Below are positions 7,838 to 16,779 of a stretch of DNA of 52,898 bases, one piece after another (position 1 is the stretch's first letter; each line of letters starts with the position of its first letter). Both the position numbers and the translations under genes were made by a program. Where the stretch lies: NCBI RefSeq assembly GCF_002551005.1, contig NZ_NVOY01000025.1, positions 1 to 52,898 of the forward strand. Direction: 5' to 3'. The notes under the pieces were generated by a model, which was not told the DNA's origin, ran no database searches, and saw only the letters and a program-made list of their open reading frames with translations. Source of the DNA: Bacillus pseudomycoides (GTDB lineage Bacteria; Bacillota; Bacilli; Bacillales; Bacillaceae_G).

Positions 7838-8776
7838 CTATTCTATTTCCTCTAATTCACTACCAAGAAACTTCGCAATTTCTAACATACCGTATTTGCC
7901 AACAACTGCTTCGGCATCAGCATTGTAGTTCGTATTCGTATTAATGTCATAAGTGAAAATTTCACCATCTGCATTTCGAATAAATTCAATGCCAGCGATT
8001 GCGATATCATTCGCAGCTAAAACAGCCTCATATTTTTGAATAATTGGGTCGTTAAAGCCCTCAATAATTTGAAACTTCGGTTTTTCCGGCGCTTTCTCTC
8101 CAACCGGGCAGAACAGATCGCCAATTTGACACGCATCAGCTGGGCATAACTCGAAGCCTTTCGATGTATCGACTTGAACTGCATACACAAATTTCCCGCC
8201 AACAAACTCACAACGTGTAATGTAAGGCTCAGGAGATTGAATGTATTCTTGAATTAATGTAATACCATCTACTGGTTCTTCAAATGCTGCACTTTCTACG
8301 TATTCTTGTAAAGAAGTAACAGTTTGAAACAGTTGAACGCCTAGTCCTTTTCCAGCACGGTTATGCTTCGTAATGAACGGGCGTCCTTCAAATTGCGCTG
8401 CCGCTTCGATAATATGTTCTTTACCAACAGCAGCAATCGTCTTCGGTGTTTGGATTCCTTGTGCATGGAGCGCCATATACTGTGCAACTTTGCTTACTTC
8501 CATCTGAAGTGCTCTGCTTCCGTTGAACACTTTTCGATTATGCATCTCTAACCAAGCAAGGACAGCACCTGTAAACTCTGGGGCAAAGCGATGATTTCTT
8601 GTATGAGAAGAAGCGCTCATCCGGTTATAAAATACGCCGCTCGGTGGAACAGACGAAAGATCAACATTCCCTTTGTCTAAATGCCATTCTTCATAAGGAA
8701 GACCGAGTTCTTCCAATCTTTTCGTTAGATGTCTTGTCCATTCTGTGTTTTCATGAATAATGTGAATCTTCTTCAA
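7838..8776 (-). CDS. ATP-grasp (RimK-like) ligase
   Basis: This 312-residue protein has the RimK/glutathione-synthetase type ATP-grasp core: nucleotide-binding strands around 'GRPFITKHNRAGKGLGVQLF' (~130-150) and the Mg2+/ATP acidic motif 'GIEFIRNADGEIFTYDINTNTNYN' (~260-283). The N-terminal third is a substrate-binding subdomain with 'YNRMSASSHTRNH'. Such enzymes join an amino acid or peptide carboxylate to an amine with ATP. No peptide or biosynthesis gene is adjacent, so the substrate is unknown. The start is TTG, with AGAAGG upstream. Confidence 0.75.
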   Translation of the reverse strand: MKKIHIIHENTEWTRHLTKRLEELGLPYEEWHLDKGNVDLSSVPPSGVFYNRMSASSHTRNHRFAPEFTGAVLAWLEMHNRKVFNGSRALQMEVSKVAQYMALHAQGIQTPKTIAAVGKEHIIEAAAQFEGRPFITKHNRAGKGLGVQLFQTVTSLQEYVESAAFEEPVDGITLIQEYIQSPEPYITRCEFVGGKFVYAVQVDTSKGFELCPADACQIGDLFCPVGEKAPEKPKFQIIEGFNDPIIQKYEAVLAANDIAIAGIEFIRNADGEIFTYDINTNTNYNADAEAVVGKYGMLEIAKFLGSELEEIE

Positions 8777-8865
8777 GGGAATACCTTCTTTCTAAAATGT
8801 AATTATATTCATTATACTCTTTTTATTAATCTGTAAAATACTAATTTTATGATAACTCAATAAAA

Positions 8866-8897
8866 AAACGAAAGACGATTCGCTGCGTCTTTCGTTT
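8866..8897 (-). terminator. Terminator of the sulfate transporter operon
   Basis: AAACGAAAGACG (8866-8877) pairs with CGTCTTTCGTTT (8886-8897), followed by a run of T on the minus strand. It sits a few bases after the cysA stop. Confidence 0.88.
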
Positions 8898-8902
8898 CCT
8901 TA

Positions 8903-9976
8903 CTAAATGACAAAGTCCTCGGGTACAAACACCTTCACTTCTTTCAAATGTGCATATACAACTTCCCCTGTTCGAATCTTAAGCTTCTCAAATTGCTCTT
9001 TACTCACTTCAGCTTCTAAATATTCATCTACTCCATCACGTTTTAATTCAATATATACAACAGGGCCAACAGCATGTGTGTAAGTAACTTTCGCTGGAAT
9101 GGCATCGACGCTTTGCTTCGTTCGCGTAATAGATAAATGATGAGGCCGCACATATGCTACGGCGTCGGCATCGGAAATATGCACATGCTCTGGCGCTTCT
9201 AATTCAATAGAACCTAAATTCAATTTTCCTTTCTGAACACGACCGTGAAATAAATTTACACTCCCTAAAAAATCATATACAAATGGACTAGCTGGACTAT
9301 TATACACGTCTTCTGGTGTACCCATCTGTTCAATGCGCCCTTCGTTCATTACAACGATTCGATCTGCCACATCCAGTGCCTCTTCTTGATCATGCGTTAC
9401 AAACACACTTGTAATTTGAAATTCGTCGTGCAATTTCCGTAGCCATCTTCGCAATTCTTTACGCACCTTGGCGTCTAATGCACCAAATGGTTCATCAAGT
9501 AGCAAAATTTTCGGTTCAACTGCTAAAGCTCTCGCTAGCGCAATCCGTTGTCTTTGTCCTCCAGATAACTGCGCGGGATAACGCGTGGCAAAACCATCCA
9601 TCTTCACAAGTTTTAATAACTCAAGTACCTTTTCTTCTATTTCTGCCGCTGATGGTCTTAATTTCTTTTTGCGCACTTTTAATCCAAACGCGACATTTTC
9701 AAATACATTCATATGTTTAAACAGGGCATAGTGCTGAAACACAAAACCGACTTGCCGATTTTTCACATGAATATCCGTTAAATCTTCTCCGTCGAATAAG
9801 ATCGCTCCTTGATCTGCTTGTTCTAGCCCCGCAATAATTCGTAATAACGTCGTTTTTCCGGAACCAGATGGACCTAACAGCGCAACGAGTTCCCCTTTCG
9901 GAATTTCTAAGTTAATTTGCTGCAAAGCTTGAAACGTACCGTATTGTTTCCATACATTCTGAATGTGAATACTCAT
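8903..9976 (-). CDS. cysA: Sulfate/thiosulfate ABC transporter ATPase
   Basis: The ATG at 9976 ([13 protein letters not shown]) follows AGGAAAGGAAGG; the longer frame to 10000 overlaps cysW and is unlikely. The 357-residue protein has Walker A (GPSGSGKTT, ~residues 36-44), the ABC signature LSGGQRQR, Walker B ILLLDEP, and a C-terminal TOBE-like regulatory part. This is the usual length and layout of CysA. It powers uptake of sulfate or thiosulfate through CysT/CysW. Only 1 bp separates it from the cysW stop. Confidence 0.92.
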   Translation of the reverse strand: MSIHIQNVWKQYGTFQALQQINLEIPKGELVALLGPSGSGKTTLLRIIAGLEQADQGAILFDGEDLTDIHVKNRQVGFVFQHYALFKHMNVFENVAFGLKVRKKKLRPSAAEIEEKVLELLKLVKMDGFATRYPAQLSGGQRQRIALARALAVEPKILLLDEPFGALDAKVRKELRRWLRKLHDEFQITSVFVTHDQEEALDVADRIVVMNEGRIEQMGTPEDVYNSPASPFVYDFLGSVNLFHGRVQKGKLNLGSIELEAPEHVHISDADAVAYVRPHHLSITRTKQSVDAIPAKVTYTHAVGPVVYIELKRDGVDEYLEAEVSKEQFEKLKIRTGEVVYAHLKEVKVFVPEDFVI

Positions 9977-9977
9977 C

Positions 9978-10838
9978 CTATTGCCTTCCTTTCCATTCAA
10001 TCCAGTTCTTTACAATGAGCGTAACGACCGCAAGCAATGACATTAATGACGCAACCGCAAATGCGGCGGAAAATTGATATTCGTTATATAAAATTTCAAT
10101 ATGAAGCGGCATTGTATTCGTAACGCCTCGCACATGTCCTGACACAACAGAAACGGCTCCAAACTCTCCAATTGCGCGGGCATTACATAAAATCATGCCA
10201 TAGAGTAAACCCCATTTTATATTCGGCAGCGTAACACGAAAGAACATTTTCCAGCCGCTTGCGCCAAGTGATAAAGCAGCTTCTTCTTCGCTTGTTCCTT
10301 GCGCCTCCATGACCGGAATTAATTCGCGTGCTACAAAGGGGAATGTGACAAACACAGTGGCAATTACAATACCAGGCACTGAAAAAATAAGCTGCACACC
10401 ATGCTCCATGAGCCACGCCCCTAGTTCACCGCGAGGCGTAAATAGTAATACAAAAACTAACCCAACAATAACCGGCGAAACCGCAAAAGGCAGTTCAATG
10501 AGTGATAAAAGAAACTGTTTCCCTCGAAAGCGAAACTTTGTAATCAACCACGCTGCCGCCACGCCAAATATCGTATTCAGCGGGACAACAATAAGAGCAA
10601 CCATAATTGTGAGACGAATCGCAGAAATTGCCTCACTATCTGTAATAGCGGCAATATACACATTCATTCCACGTTCAAATGCCTTCATAAAAATCGTCGC
10701 TAACGGCAACAAAAGAAATACAGATAAATAGATAACAGTGATCGCAACGAAAATGATGCGAATCACTTTGGATTCTGTCGTAACTACTGGTGTCTGTACT
10801 GTTTTTTCTTTAATCGGTTTCGCGAATGACGGTTCCAT
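9978..10838 (-). CDS. cysW: Sulfate/thiosulfate ABC permease subunit CysW
   Basis: This 286-residue membrane protein has six predicted helices and the EAA loop '[29 protein letters not shown]', which contacts the ATPase. '[15 protein letters not shown]' near the C-terminus is typical of CysW. It is 15 bp after cysT and 1 bp before cysA, so the three form one translational unit. Confidence 0.92.
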   Translation of the reverse strand: MEPSFAKPIKEKTVQTPVVTTESKVIRIIFVAITVIYLSVFLLLPLATIFMKAFERGMNVYIAAITDSEAISAIRLTIMVALIVVPLNTIFGVAAAWLITKFRFRGKQFLLSLIELPFAVSPVIVGLVFVLLFTPRGELGAWLMEHGVQLIFSVPGIVIATVFVTFPFVARELIPVMEAQGTSEEEAALSLGASGWKMFFRVTLPNIKWGLLYGMILCNARAIGEFGAVSVVSGHVRGVTNTMPLHIEILYNEYQFSAAFAVASLMSLLAVVTLIVKNWIEWKGRQ

Positions 10839-10853
10839 CCTTTTCTCCCCTTT

Positions 10854-11690
10854 CTATTCATTTTGCAATCCTCGTTTTTGACTCCAGCTCTGAATGATAT
10901 TAATCGTAAACAGGAAGAAAAGAGAGATCACTAGCATGACCGCTGCGACAGCTGTTGCACCTGCATAATCGTATTGCTCAAGTTTCGTCATAATCATTAG
11001 CGGCGCAATTTCTGTTTTAAGCGGCATATTTCCAGCGATAAAGACAACCGATCCGTATTCTCCTAGCGCTCTTGAAAAAGCTAACGAAAATCCCGCTAAT
11101 AAAGCCGGCAAAATTTCTGGAAACACAACCTTCCAAAATACTTGTAAACGTGAGGCTCCTAAACTAGCAGCCGCTTCTTCTACTTCCTTCTCCATATTTT
11201 GCAAAACAGGCTGCACCATACGTACCACAAAGGGCAATCCGATAAAAGTTAAAGCAACGATAATTCCAAGTGGTGTAAAAGCTATCTTTATATGAAACAC
11301 ATCAAAAATTTTTCCAATCCAGCCGTTTTGCGAATACAAAGTTGTAAGCGTAATACCCGCAACCGCAGTTGGCAAAGCAAAAGGTAAATCAATTAACCCA
11401 TCAAGCAGCCGCTTTCCTGGGAATGAGTATCGAACAAGTACCCAAGAGATTAATAGGCCAAAACAAACATTTATAAGCGCAGCTGCGAGTGACGTTGTAA
11501 AACTAATTTGATACGAATGCAATACTCTTTCACTTGTAATCACTTGAAAAAATTTGCTCCATCCTAACTGAGAAGTTTGGATAAACACGATAGATAATGG
11601 GATTAAGACAAATAAACTTACATATAACATCGTAAATCCAAGAGAAAGTCCAAATCCGGGTAAAACTTGCTTCCTACTCTTCTTCCTCAC
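10854..11690 (-). CDS. cysT: Sulfate/thiosulfate ABC permease subunit CysT (CysU)
   Basis: The product is about 279 residues, with six helices and the EAA loop (VEEAAASLGASRLQVFWKVVFPEILPALL), followed by 'SRALGEYGSVVFIAGNMP', a CysT hallmark. I prefer the GTG at 11690 because GAGGTGG lies 5-6 nt upstream. The GTG at 11699 overlaps that ribosome site. A ~180-bp structured segment separates it from sbp. Confidence 0.88.
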   Translation of the reverse strand: MRKKSRKQVLPGFGLSLGFTMLYVSLFVLIPLSIVFIQTSQLGWSKFFQVITSERVLHSYQISFTTSLAAALINVCFGLLISWVLVRYSFPGKRLLDGLIDLPFALPTAVAGITLTTLYSQNGWIGKIFDVFHIKIAFTPLGIIVALTFIGLPFVVRMVQPVLQNMEKEVEEAAASLGASRLQVFWKVVFPEILPALLAGFSLAFSRALGEYGSVVFIAGNMPLKTEIAPLMIMTKLEQYDYAGATAVAAVMLVISLFFLFTINIIQSWSQKRGLQNE

Positions 11691-11730
11691 ATTTTCCACC
11701 TCATTACATCATCTGCTTCGATTATCCCGC

Positions 11731-11870
11731 TACTAACGGGCAGTAAGACCCCCACCTCCAGATTCAGAGAAAGCGAAGAAGATAGGTTGGAGATAACTGC
11801 CCGTAAGAGCCCGATTGGGCGGGCTAACCATCAGTGGGGGATAAAGCCCCCCACTGATGGAAGTTTCACT
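11731..11870 (-). repeat. Structured dispersed repeat between sbp and cysT
   Basis: On the minus strand this region starts right after the sbp stop with a perfect 13-bp hairpin (CCATCAGTGGGGG, 11828-11860), then a 6-bp AGCCCG/CGGGCT hairpin (11808-11825), then a long-range ACGGGCAG/CTGCCCGT pairing (11736-11804) around an extra ~50 bp. A shorter relative with the same ends lies at 47475-47562. There is no T run after the main stem, so it may stabilise or process the sbp mRNA end rather than stop transcription. Confidence 0.75.
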
Positions 11871-12911
11871 TTATTTTTGGTAGATTTTATCAAAGACACC
11901 ACCATCATTAAAATGCGTTTCTTGTGCTTTTTTCCACCCACCAAACACTTCATCAACTGTAAACAATTGTACTTTTGGGAATTGCGATGCATATTTTTCA
12001 GCTACCTTTTGATCGCGAGGACGGTAAAAGTTTTTCGCAGCAATCTCCTGCCCTTTCTCTGTATATAAATACTCAACATATGCCTCAGCTACTTTACGCG
12101 TCCCCTTTTTATCGACAACTTTATCCACGACAGCTACTGGAGGTTCCGCCAGAATACTGATCGATGGTGTCACAATTTCAAACTTGTCTTTCCCTAGTTC
12201 TTTTTGTGATAGTAATGCCTCATTTTCCCAAGCAATGAGAACATCCCCAATCCCTTTCTCTACAAAAGTAGTCGTTGCCCCGCGTGCTCCGGAGTCCAGC
12301 ACTTCTACATTTTTATATAGCTGACTTACAAATTCTTTTGCCTTTTCTTCACTATTATTATTTTTTTTCAAAGCGTATCCCCATGCACCTAAATAGTTCC
12401 AGCGTGCTCCTCCCGATGTTTTCGGGTTTGGAGTAATAACAGAAACCCCTTTTCTCGTTAAATCATCCCAATCTTTAATCTTTTTCGGATTCCCTTTTCG
12501 CACAAGAAATACGATTGTCGAAGTGTAAGGAGTCGAGTTGTTAGACAAACGTTTCTGCCAATCTTCCGGTAACAGTTTCTTCTTACTAATAGCGTCGATA
12601 TCATATGCTAATGCAAACGTCACAACATCCCCTTCTAACCCATCCATAACCGAGCGTGCCTGACTGCCCGATCCTCCGTGGGATTGCTTCACAGTAACGG
12701 TCTGACCGCTTTTCTCTTTCCAATATGCAGCGAAGTCCTTGTTGAAATCTTGATACAGTTCCCGTGTTGGATCATACGATACATTTAAAAGTTCAATAGA
12801 CTTTCCTGATTCCGACTTACTAGTAGATGTTGCCGTTGCGCATCCTGAAAACAGAAGCACCGTCGACAGCAGCACGCTAGCTCTAATTGATGTTTTCCCC
12901 CACAGCTTCAT
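11871..12911 (-). CDS. sbp: Sulfate/thiosulfate-binding lipoprotein
   Basis: The signal peptide ends in the lipobox LFSGC with the lipidated Cys at residue 24. The mature 323 residues match the Sbp/CysP family: '[20 protein letters not shown]', '[28 protein letters not shown]' and '[18 protein letters not shown]'. It captures sulfate or thiosulfate outside the membrane for CysTWA. It is the first gene of the operon, behind a CymR-like promoter and a leader hairpin. Sequence alone does not settle the preferred anion. Confidence 0.9.
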   Translation of the reverse strand: MKLWGKTSIRASVLLSTVLLFSGCATATSTSKSESGKSIELLNVSYDPTRELYQDFNKDFAAYWKEKSGQTVTVKQSHGGSGSQARSVMDGLEGDVVTFALAYDIDAISKKKLLPEDWQKRLSNNSTPYTSTIVFLVRKGNPKKIKDWDDLTRKGVSVITPNPKTSGGARWNYLGAWGYALKKNNNSEEKAKEFVSQLYKNVEVLDSGARGATTTFVEKGIGDVLIAWENEALLSQKELGKDKFEIVTPSISILAEPPVAVVDKVVDKKGTRKVAEAYVEYLYTEKGQEIAAKNFYRPRDQKVAEKYASQFPKVQLFTVDEVFGGWKKAQETHFNDGGVFDKIYQK

Positions 12912-12940
12912 TTAAAACTCCCCCTTGTTTTATACAATAG

Positions 12941-12984
12941 AAAAAGGCACACAAACGTTTCACAAAGTGAATGTTGTGCGCCTT
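12941..12984 (-). terminator. Leader hairpin with T run upstream of sbp
   Basis: On the minus strand an 11-bp stem (AAGGCGCACAA with TTGTGTGCCTT, one mismatch) encloses a second small stem (TTCAC/GTGAA). It is followed directly by TTTTT. It lies ~40 nt after the predicted transcription start and ~30 nt before the sbp ATG, so it is in attenuator position. Confidence 0.65.
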
Positions 12985-13032
12985 CAGTTTCTCTGATTAG
13001 CTTTTATTGTTTCATTTTTCAATTTTTTCTTT

Positions 13033-13061
13033 ATTCTAAATATATAATTCCGATATGTCAA
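13033..13061 (-). promoter_or_regulatory. Sigma-A promoter of sbp-cysTWA with CymR-like box
   Basis: TTGACA (13056-13061) and TAGAAT (13033-13038) are 17 bp apart on the minus strand. The spacer contains ATCGGAATT (13046-13054), matching the conserved ATYGGAATT core of CymR, the Bacillus repressor of sulfur-assimilation genes. A box inside the spacer fits repression when cysteine is plentiful. The upstream half of the long CymR consensus matches poorly. Confidence 0.7.
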
Positions 13062-13107
13062 CTGAGAATTTGAGCAGTTTTTATATAAAAGGGAAAATAA
13101 AGTAAAA

Positions 13108-13668
13108 CTAACCAATCAAAGATTGTTCCCACTCTCTTCGTAAAATCCCCATTTTAATTGCATCAAAATATTCACCATCTACCATTCTTGCTTGTCTTAT
13201 TCTTGCTTCTTCTCTCATCCCCAATTTTTCGGCAACTTTCATCATTCTCACATTTCCTGACCAAGTTGACATCCCTAATCGATGCAATTCCGTAGACTTA
13301 AATAGGAAATCAATCCAAAGTTTATAAGCTTCCGCACCATACCCACCGTTCCAGTAATTTTTATCATAAATAACGATACCGGTTTCTAACCAATTCGTAT
13401 TTTTATCTAACCAATAAGCACCTACTGTTCCAATAAATTTATCTCCAACATAGATAATTAGTGTACTAGGTATATTGGGAATAATTTGAGAGTCTTTCTC
13501 CCAACTTTTTAGAAATTCTTCGTTTGTTATTTTAGGTTCAGGTATGTACGGACCATTCCATTTCTTCGCTTCTTGTTCCTTGTCTACATATTTCCAGTAG
13601 TATAATTCATCAAGATCTTGATGAGTTGCTTCTTTCAATACAACTTTTTGTCCAACAATTTTAATCAT
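13108..13668 (-). CDS. GNAT-family N-acetyltransferase (RimJ/RimL-like)
   Basis: This 186-residue protein has the GNAT fold: 'VVLKEATHQDLDELYYWK' at the start, the acetyl-CoA loop region 'YDKNYWNGGYGAEAYKLWIDFLF' (Q/R-x-x-G-x-G/A-like, ~105-127) and 'LGMSTWSGNVRMMKVAEKLGMREEARIRQARMVDGEYFDAIKMGI', typical of the RimJ/RimL subgroup. The substrate is not evident. AGGAGG lies ~12 nt before the ATG. The gene is not linked to an operon. Confidence 0.85.
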   Translation of the reverse strand: MIKIVGQKVVLKEATHQDLDELYYWKYVDKEQEAKKWNGPYIPEPKITNEEFLKSWEKDSQIIPNIPSTLIIYVGDKFIGTVGAYWLDKNTNWLETGIVIYDKNYWNGGYGAEAYKLWIDFLFKSTELHRLGMSTWSGNVRMMKVAEKLGMREEARIRQARMVDGEYFDAIKMGILRREWEQSLIG

Positions 13669-13810
13669 AATAAGTCCGTTTCCTCCTAAGCATCTATCTC
13701 ATTACATATATTAATTTCATCATAGAAACCAAAACCCCTTCTTTAACTATTCTGCTCCATTTGCATAAAAAGGAAATTAGAACAACTGTATCATTCGTGA
13801 ACCATTAGGA

Positions 13811-14107
13811 CTATATATGTTTTTTGACCCAATCATGTACAAATTGCTGTTCATCTGGAGTAAAAGCAAAATCACCATAACGGATTTTTTCATATAATCC
13901 TACTATTTCATCTGAACAGCCAATACGTGTAAACCACTGTTGGATCGTTTCATAAGAGCGTCTTTGTTTAGCCCCCGGTAGCTGTCGTTCCCATTTCACC
14001 AATTCAGCGCGTATAGGATGATGAGGTAACAAATCATTTTTTTATAAAAAGAAATACATACAAATAATAAACAGCAGCCCCAATAAAACAAGCTGCTGTT
14101 TTTTCAT
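13811..14107 (-). pseudogene. Small DUF4129-like membrane protein with in-frame stop
   Basis: An ATG at 14107, 5 nt after the lcfB stop, starts a 21-residue lysine-led hydrophobic helix ending in TAA at 14042-14044. The same frame stays open for 77 more codons to 13811. The second part (RAELVKWERQLPG..YETIQQWFTRIG..GLYEKIRYGDFAFTPDE) resembles the C-terminal DUF4129 domain of transglutaminase-type membrane proteins. A TTG at 14032 could start that part alone but has no clear ribosome site. I read it as one gene split by a nonsense change next to an A7 tract, though a short real gene from the TTG is possible. Confidence 0.5.
14069..14101. terminator. Hairpin after lcfB
   Basis: AAACAGCAGC (14069-14078) pairs with GCTGCTGTTT (14092-14101), with T runs on the plus strand and a broken T run on the minus strand. 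The hairpin overlaps the start of the split small gene, so either the hairpin or the short frame may be the incidental feature. Confidence 0.6.
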
Positions 14108-14112
14108 GCCCC

Positions 14113-15645
14113 TTATACTTGCATCGCCTTCTCTTTCAACGCTCTTCTTAAAATCTTTCCTGTCGTATTTTTCGGAAGTTCTTCTAAAAACTCAATGCTA
14201 CTTGGTATTTTATATTTCGCCAGGTGAAGCGCGCAATATGCCATTAGTTCTTCTACTGTCACACTTGTCGTTTTCGGCACGACGTATGCTTTTACCGCTT
14301 CTCCTAAATTTTCATCTGGAACACCGATTACAACGACTTCCGCGATCGCTTCGTGCATATATAACACTTCTTCTACTTCGCGCGGGTAGACGTTATAACC
14401 GCCAACAAGGACGATGTCTTTTTTCCGGTCTACAATATAAAAATAGCCCTCTTCATCCATTTTTGCTAAGTCGCCTGTGTAAAGCCAGCCATCTCGAAGG
14501 ATTGCGGCTGTATCTTCTGGCGCTTTGTAATAGCCTTTCATTACATTTGGACCGCGAACGATTAATTCTCCTACTTCTCCAACTTGTACTTCGTCGCCCA
14601 TCTCATTGACAACTTTGTTTTCCACATTCAAAATGTTTGTTCCAATTGATCCTGGTTTACGCGGACGATCAAGTGGATTAAAACATGTCACAGGTGATGC
14701 CTCTGATAAACCATATCCTTCTGAGACGATAACCTGGAATCGTTTTTCAAAGTTTTTAAGTAGGGCAACAGGCATAGACGCACCGCCAGAAATACAAAAA
14801 CGAAGTGTATGAACATCCTCTGGACTGGCATCTTCATGTAAATATAAATAATTGTACATCGTTGGCACGCCGGCAAATATTGTAGCTTCGTATGTACGGC
14901 AAATGCGGAATACTTCTTTCGGGCTAAACTTCGGCAACATTAAAATCGTAGCGCCGTTTACAATTGGTGCATTAACAGCAACCGTTAAACAAAAGACATG
15001 GAACATCGGCAGCGCCGCAATGACACGGTCATGCTCTGAGTATTGTAAATACGAAGCAACATCGCTTGCATTACTATATAAATTTTTGTGCGTTAACATC
15101 GCACCCTTTGGCTTTCCTGTCGTACCTGATGTGTATAAAATTACCGCCACGTCTTCTTCTTGTAAATCTGGACCTTGGAAAGTAAGGTCTCCGCTTACTA
15201 TTAAACTCGTAAACGTTTTCATTTTTTCAGTTTCTTCATGAGTTGAATCTGCTGTGGTTTCACAAATGATGATGTTTTCAATAGAAGGAAGTCTAGATGT
15301 AAGAGATTGCATAACTGGTAGAAGGATGTCTAGTGTGATGATTGCTTTAACGTCTCCATTTTGTAAAATGTAATATAGTTCATCTGGTGTATAAATCGGA
15401 TTGACTGGAACTACCGTTGCCCCGGCACGCATCGCTCCGTATAAACCGATCAAAAAGTGCGGCGAATTCCCAACAATTAATGCGACATTGTCCCCTTTTC
15501 CAATGCCCATTTTTGCTAAACTACTAGAAAACCTTATGACCATTTCGTTAAATCGGTCATAAGATACCGACTGATCCTGAAAAATATAAGCCGGCTTGTC
15601 CCCCTTCTTTTTCACCGTTTCGGCTAACCTTTGAACGAGATTCAC
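14113..15645 (-). CDS. lcfB: Long-chain fatty-acid-CoA ligase
   Basis: This 510-residue acyl-adenylate enzyme has the AMP-binding motif 'ILYTSGTTGKPKGAMLTH' (~residues 171-188), 'GYGLSEASPV' (~305), 'YTGDLAKMDEEGYFYIVDRKKD' (~390-410) and the catalytic Lys region 'LPKNTTGKILRR' near the end. It activates fatty acids with ATP and CoA for degradation or lipid remodelling. Its place next to lplJ and yhfI fits B. subtilis yhfL (lcfB). The start is GTG, behind AAAGGTGGGGG. Confidence 0.88.
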   Translation of the reverse strand: MNLVQRLAETVKKKGDKPAYIFQDQSVSYDRFNEMVIRFSSSLAKMGIGKGDNVALIVGNSPHFLIGLYGAMRAGATVVPVNPIYTPDELYYILQNGDVKAIITLDILLPVMQSLTSRLPSIENIIICETTADSTHEETEKMKTFTSLIVSGDLTFQGPDLQEEDVAVILYTSGTTGKPKGAMLTHKNLYSNASDVASYLQYSEHDRVIAALPMFHVFCLTVAVNAPIVNGATILMLPKFSPKEVFRICRTYEATIFAGVPTMYNYLYLHEDASPEDVHTLRFCISGGASMPVALLKNFEKRFQVIVSEGYGLSEASPVTCFNPLDRPRKPGSIGTNILNVENKVVNEMGDEVQVGEVGELIVRGPNVMKGYYKAPEDTAAILRDGWLYTGDLAKMDEEGYFYIVDRKKDIVLVGGYNVYPREVEEVLYMHEAIAEVVVIGVPDENLGEAVKAYVVPKTTSVTVEELMAYCALHLAKYKIPSSIEFLEELPKNTTGKILRRALKEKAMQV

Positions 15646-15742
15646 AATACCCCCACCTTTTATAAAAATTCAAAAATTCTAAATACATTATATTAAAAGA
15701 AAATTATAGATGCAAGGTACATTTCATAAAACATATATAAAA

Positions 15743-15771
15743 AAACAACCATACGTAAGATATGATTGTTT
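15743..15771. terminator. Terminator after lplJ
   Basis: AAACAACCATA pairs with TATGATTGTTT (one mismatch), with a T-rich run on the minus strand. It lies between the lplJ stop and the lcfB start. Confidence 0.75.
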
Positions 15772-15780
15772 TTCATACAA

Positions 15781-16770
15781 TTAAAAGAATAAAGATAAGA
15801 AATCTTCTTTTGTTATATTGCCAAAATAACGTGGCACTTCTACATCAGCTAGCGCCGCCGCAAATGCTTCTTTATCGAATACCTTACCACTTAAGCGCTC
15901 TTCAATGTCACCTACATCTTCAACACCGAAAAAGTCCCCGTAAATCTTGCATTCTGAGACTACGCCTTTCTGTACTTCTAACCGAACATCTACTTGTCCA
16001 ACTGGGAAACGATGTGAATGCTGTAAGTTAAATTTTGGAGATTTCCCGTAGTTCCAATCCCAATTTCGATAACGTTCTTCTGAGATTTTATGGATTTCTT
16101 TCCAATCTTCTTCCGTTAATTCGTATGTTGGAATTTCACTTTTTCCTTCAAAAATATTTTCTAAAAGCAGCTGTTTAAATTCTTCAATTGTAATTTTCTC
16201 ATTCAAAAATTCCGCAATATTTGCAACGCGGCTGCGAATCGATTTAATTCCTTTTGATTGAATTTTATCCAGTTTTACATTTAACGCCGACACAACATGG
16301 TCGATTTCGGAATCAAATAATAACGTACCGTGACTAAACATACGTCCTTTTGTCAGGAATTGAGCGTTACCAGAAATTTTTCTTCCTTCCGCTAAAATAT
16401 CATTGCGGCCGCTTAGTTCGGCGTTAATTCCTAATTTTCCAAGTGCTACTGTCACCGGCTCTGTAAACTTCTTAAAGTTATGAAAACTATCTCCATCATC
16501 CTTCGTGATAAAGCTAAAGTTTAAGTTCCCTAAATCATGATATACAGCGCCGCCGCCAGAAAGGCGTCTTACAACGTGGATTCCCTTTTCACGTACGTAA
16601 TCAGCATTAATTTCTTCCACTGTGTTTTGATTCTTTCCGATAATGATAGACGGTTCATTAATATAAAACAGTAAATATGTTTCATTAATATCTAAGTTTT
16701 TCACACAATATTCTTCAATCGCTAAGTTAATCGTTGGATCTGTAATTCCTTTATTATCGATAAATAACAT
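15781..16770 (-). CDS. lplJ: Lipoate-protein ligase
   Basis: This 329-residue enzyme has the lipoate ligase motif 'VVRRLSGGGAVYHDLGNLNFSF' (~70-91), where Arg and Gly-rich residues hold lipoate and ATP, plus 'GRKISGNAQFLTKGRMFSHGTLLFD'. The C-terminal ~85 residues form the accessory domain. It salvages free lipoate and attaches it to GcvH or E2 subunits. It begins 9 bp after yhfI, with TGAGGTG in between, so the two are an operon as in B. subtilis. Confidence 0.92.
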   Translation of the reverse strand: MLFIDNKGITDPTINLAIEEYCVKNLDINETYLLFYINEPSIIIGKNQNTVEEINADYVREKGIHVVRRLSGGGAVYHDLGNLNFSFITKDDGDSFHNFKKFTEPVTVALGKLGINAELSGRNDILAEGRKISGNAQFLTKGRMFSHGTLLFDSEIDHVVSALNVKLDKIQSKGIKSIRSRVANIAEFLNEKITIEEFKQLLLENIFEGKSEIPTYELTEEDWKEIHKISEERYRNWDWNYGKSPKFNLQHSHRFPVGQVDVRLEVQKGVVSECKIYGDFFGVEDVGDIEERLSGKVFDKEAFAAALADVEVPRYFGNITKEDFLSLFF

Positions 16771-16779
16771 CGTTTCACC

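Noticed and set aside
12941-13026. SAM (S-box) riboswitch before sbp
   Set aside because: The leader is only ~110 nt and lacks the conserved S-box core; only a vague 'CAGAG' similarity was seen.
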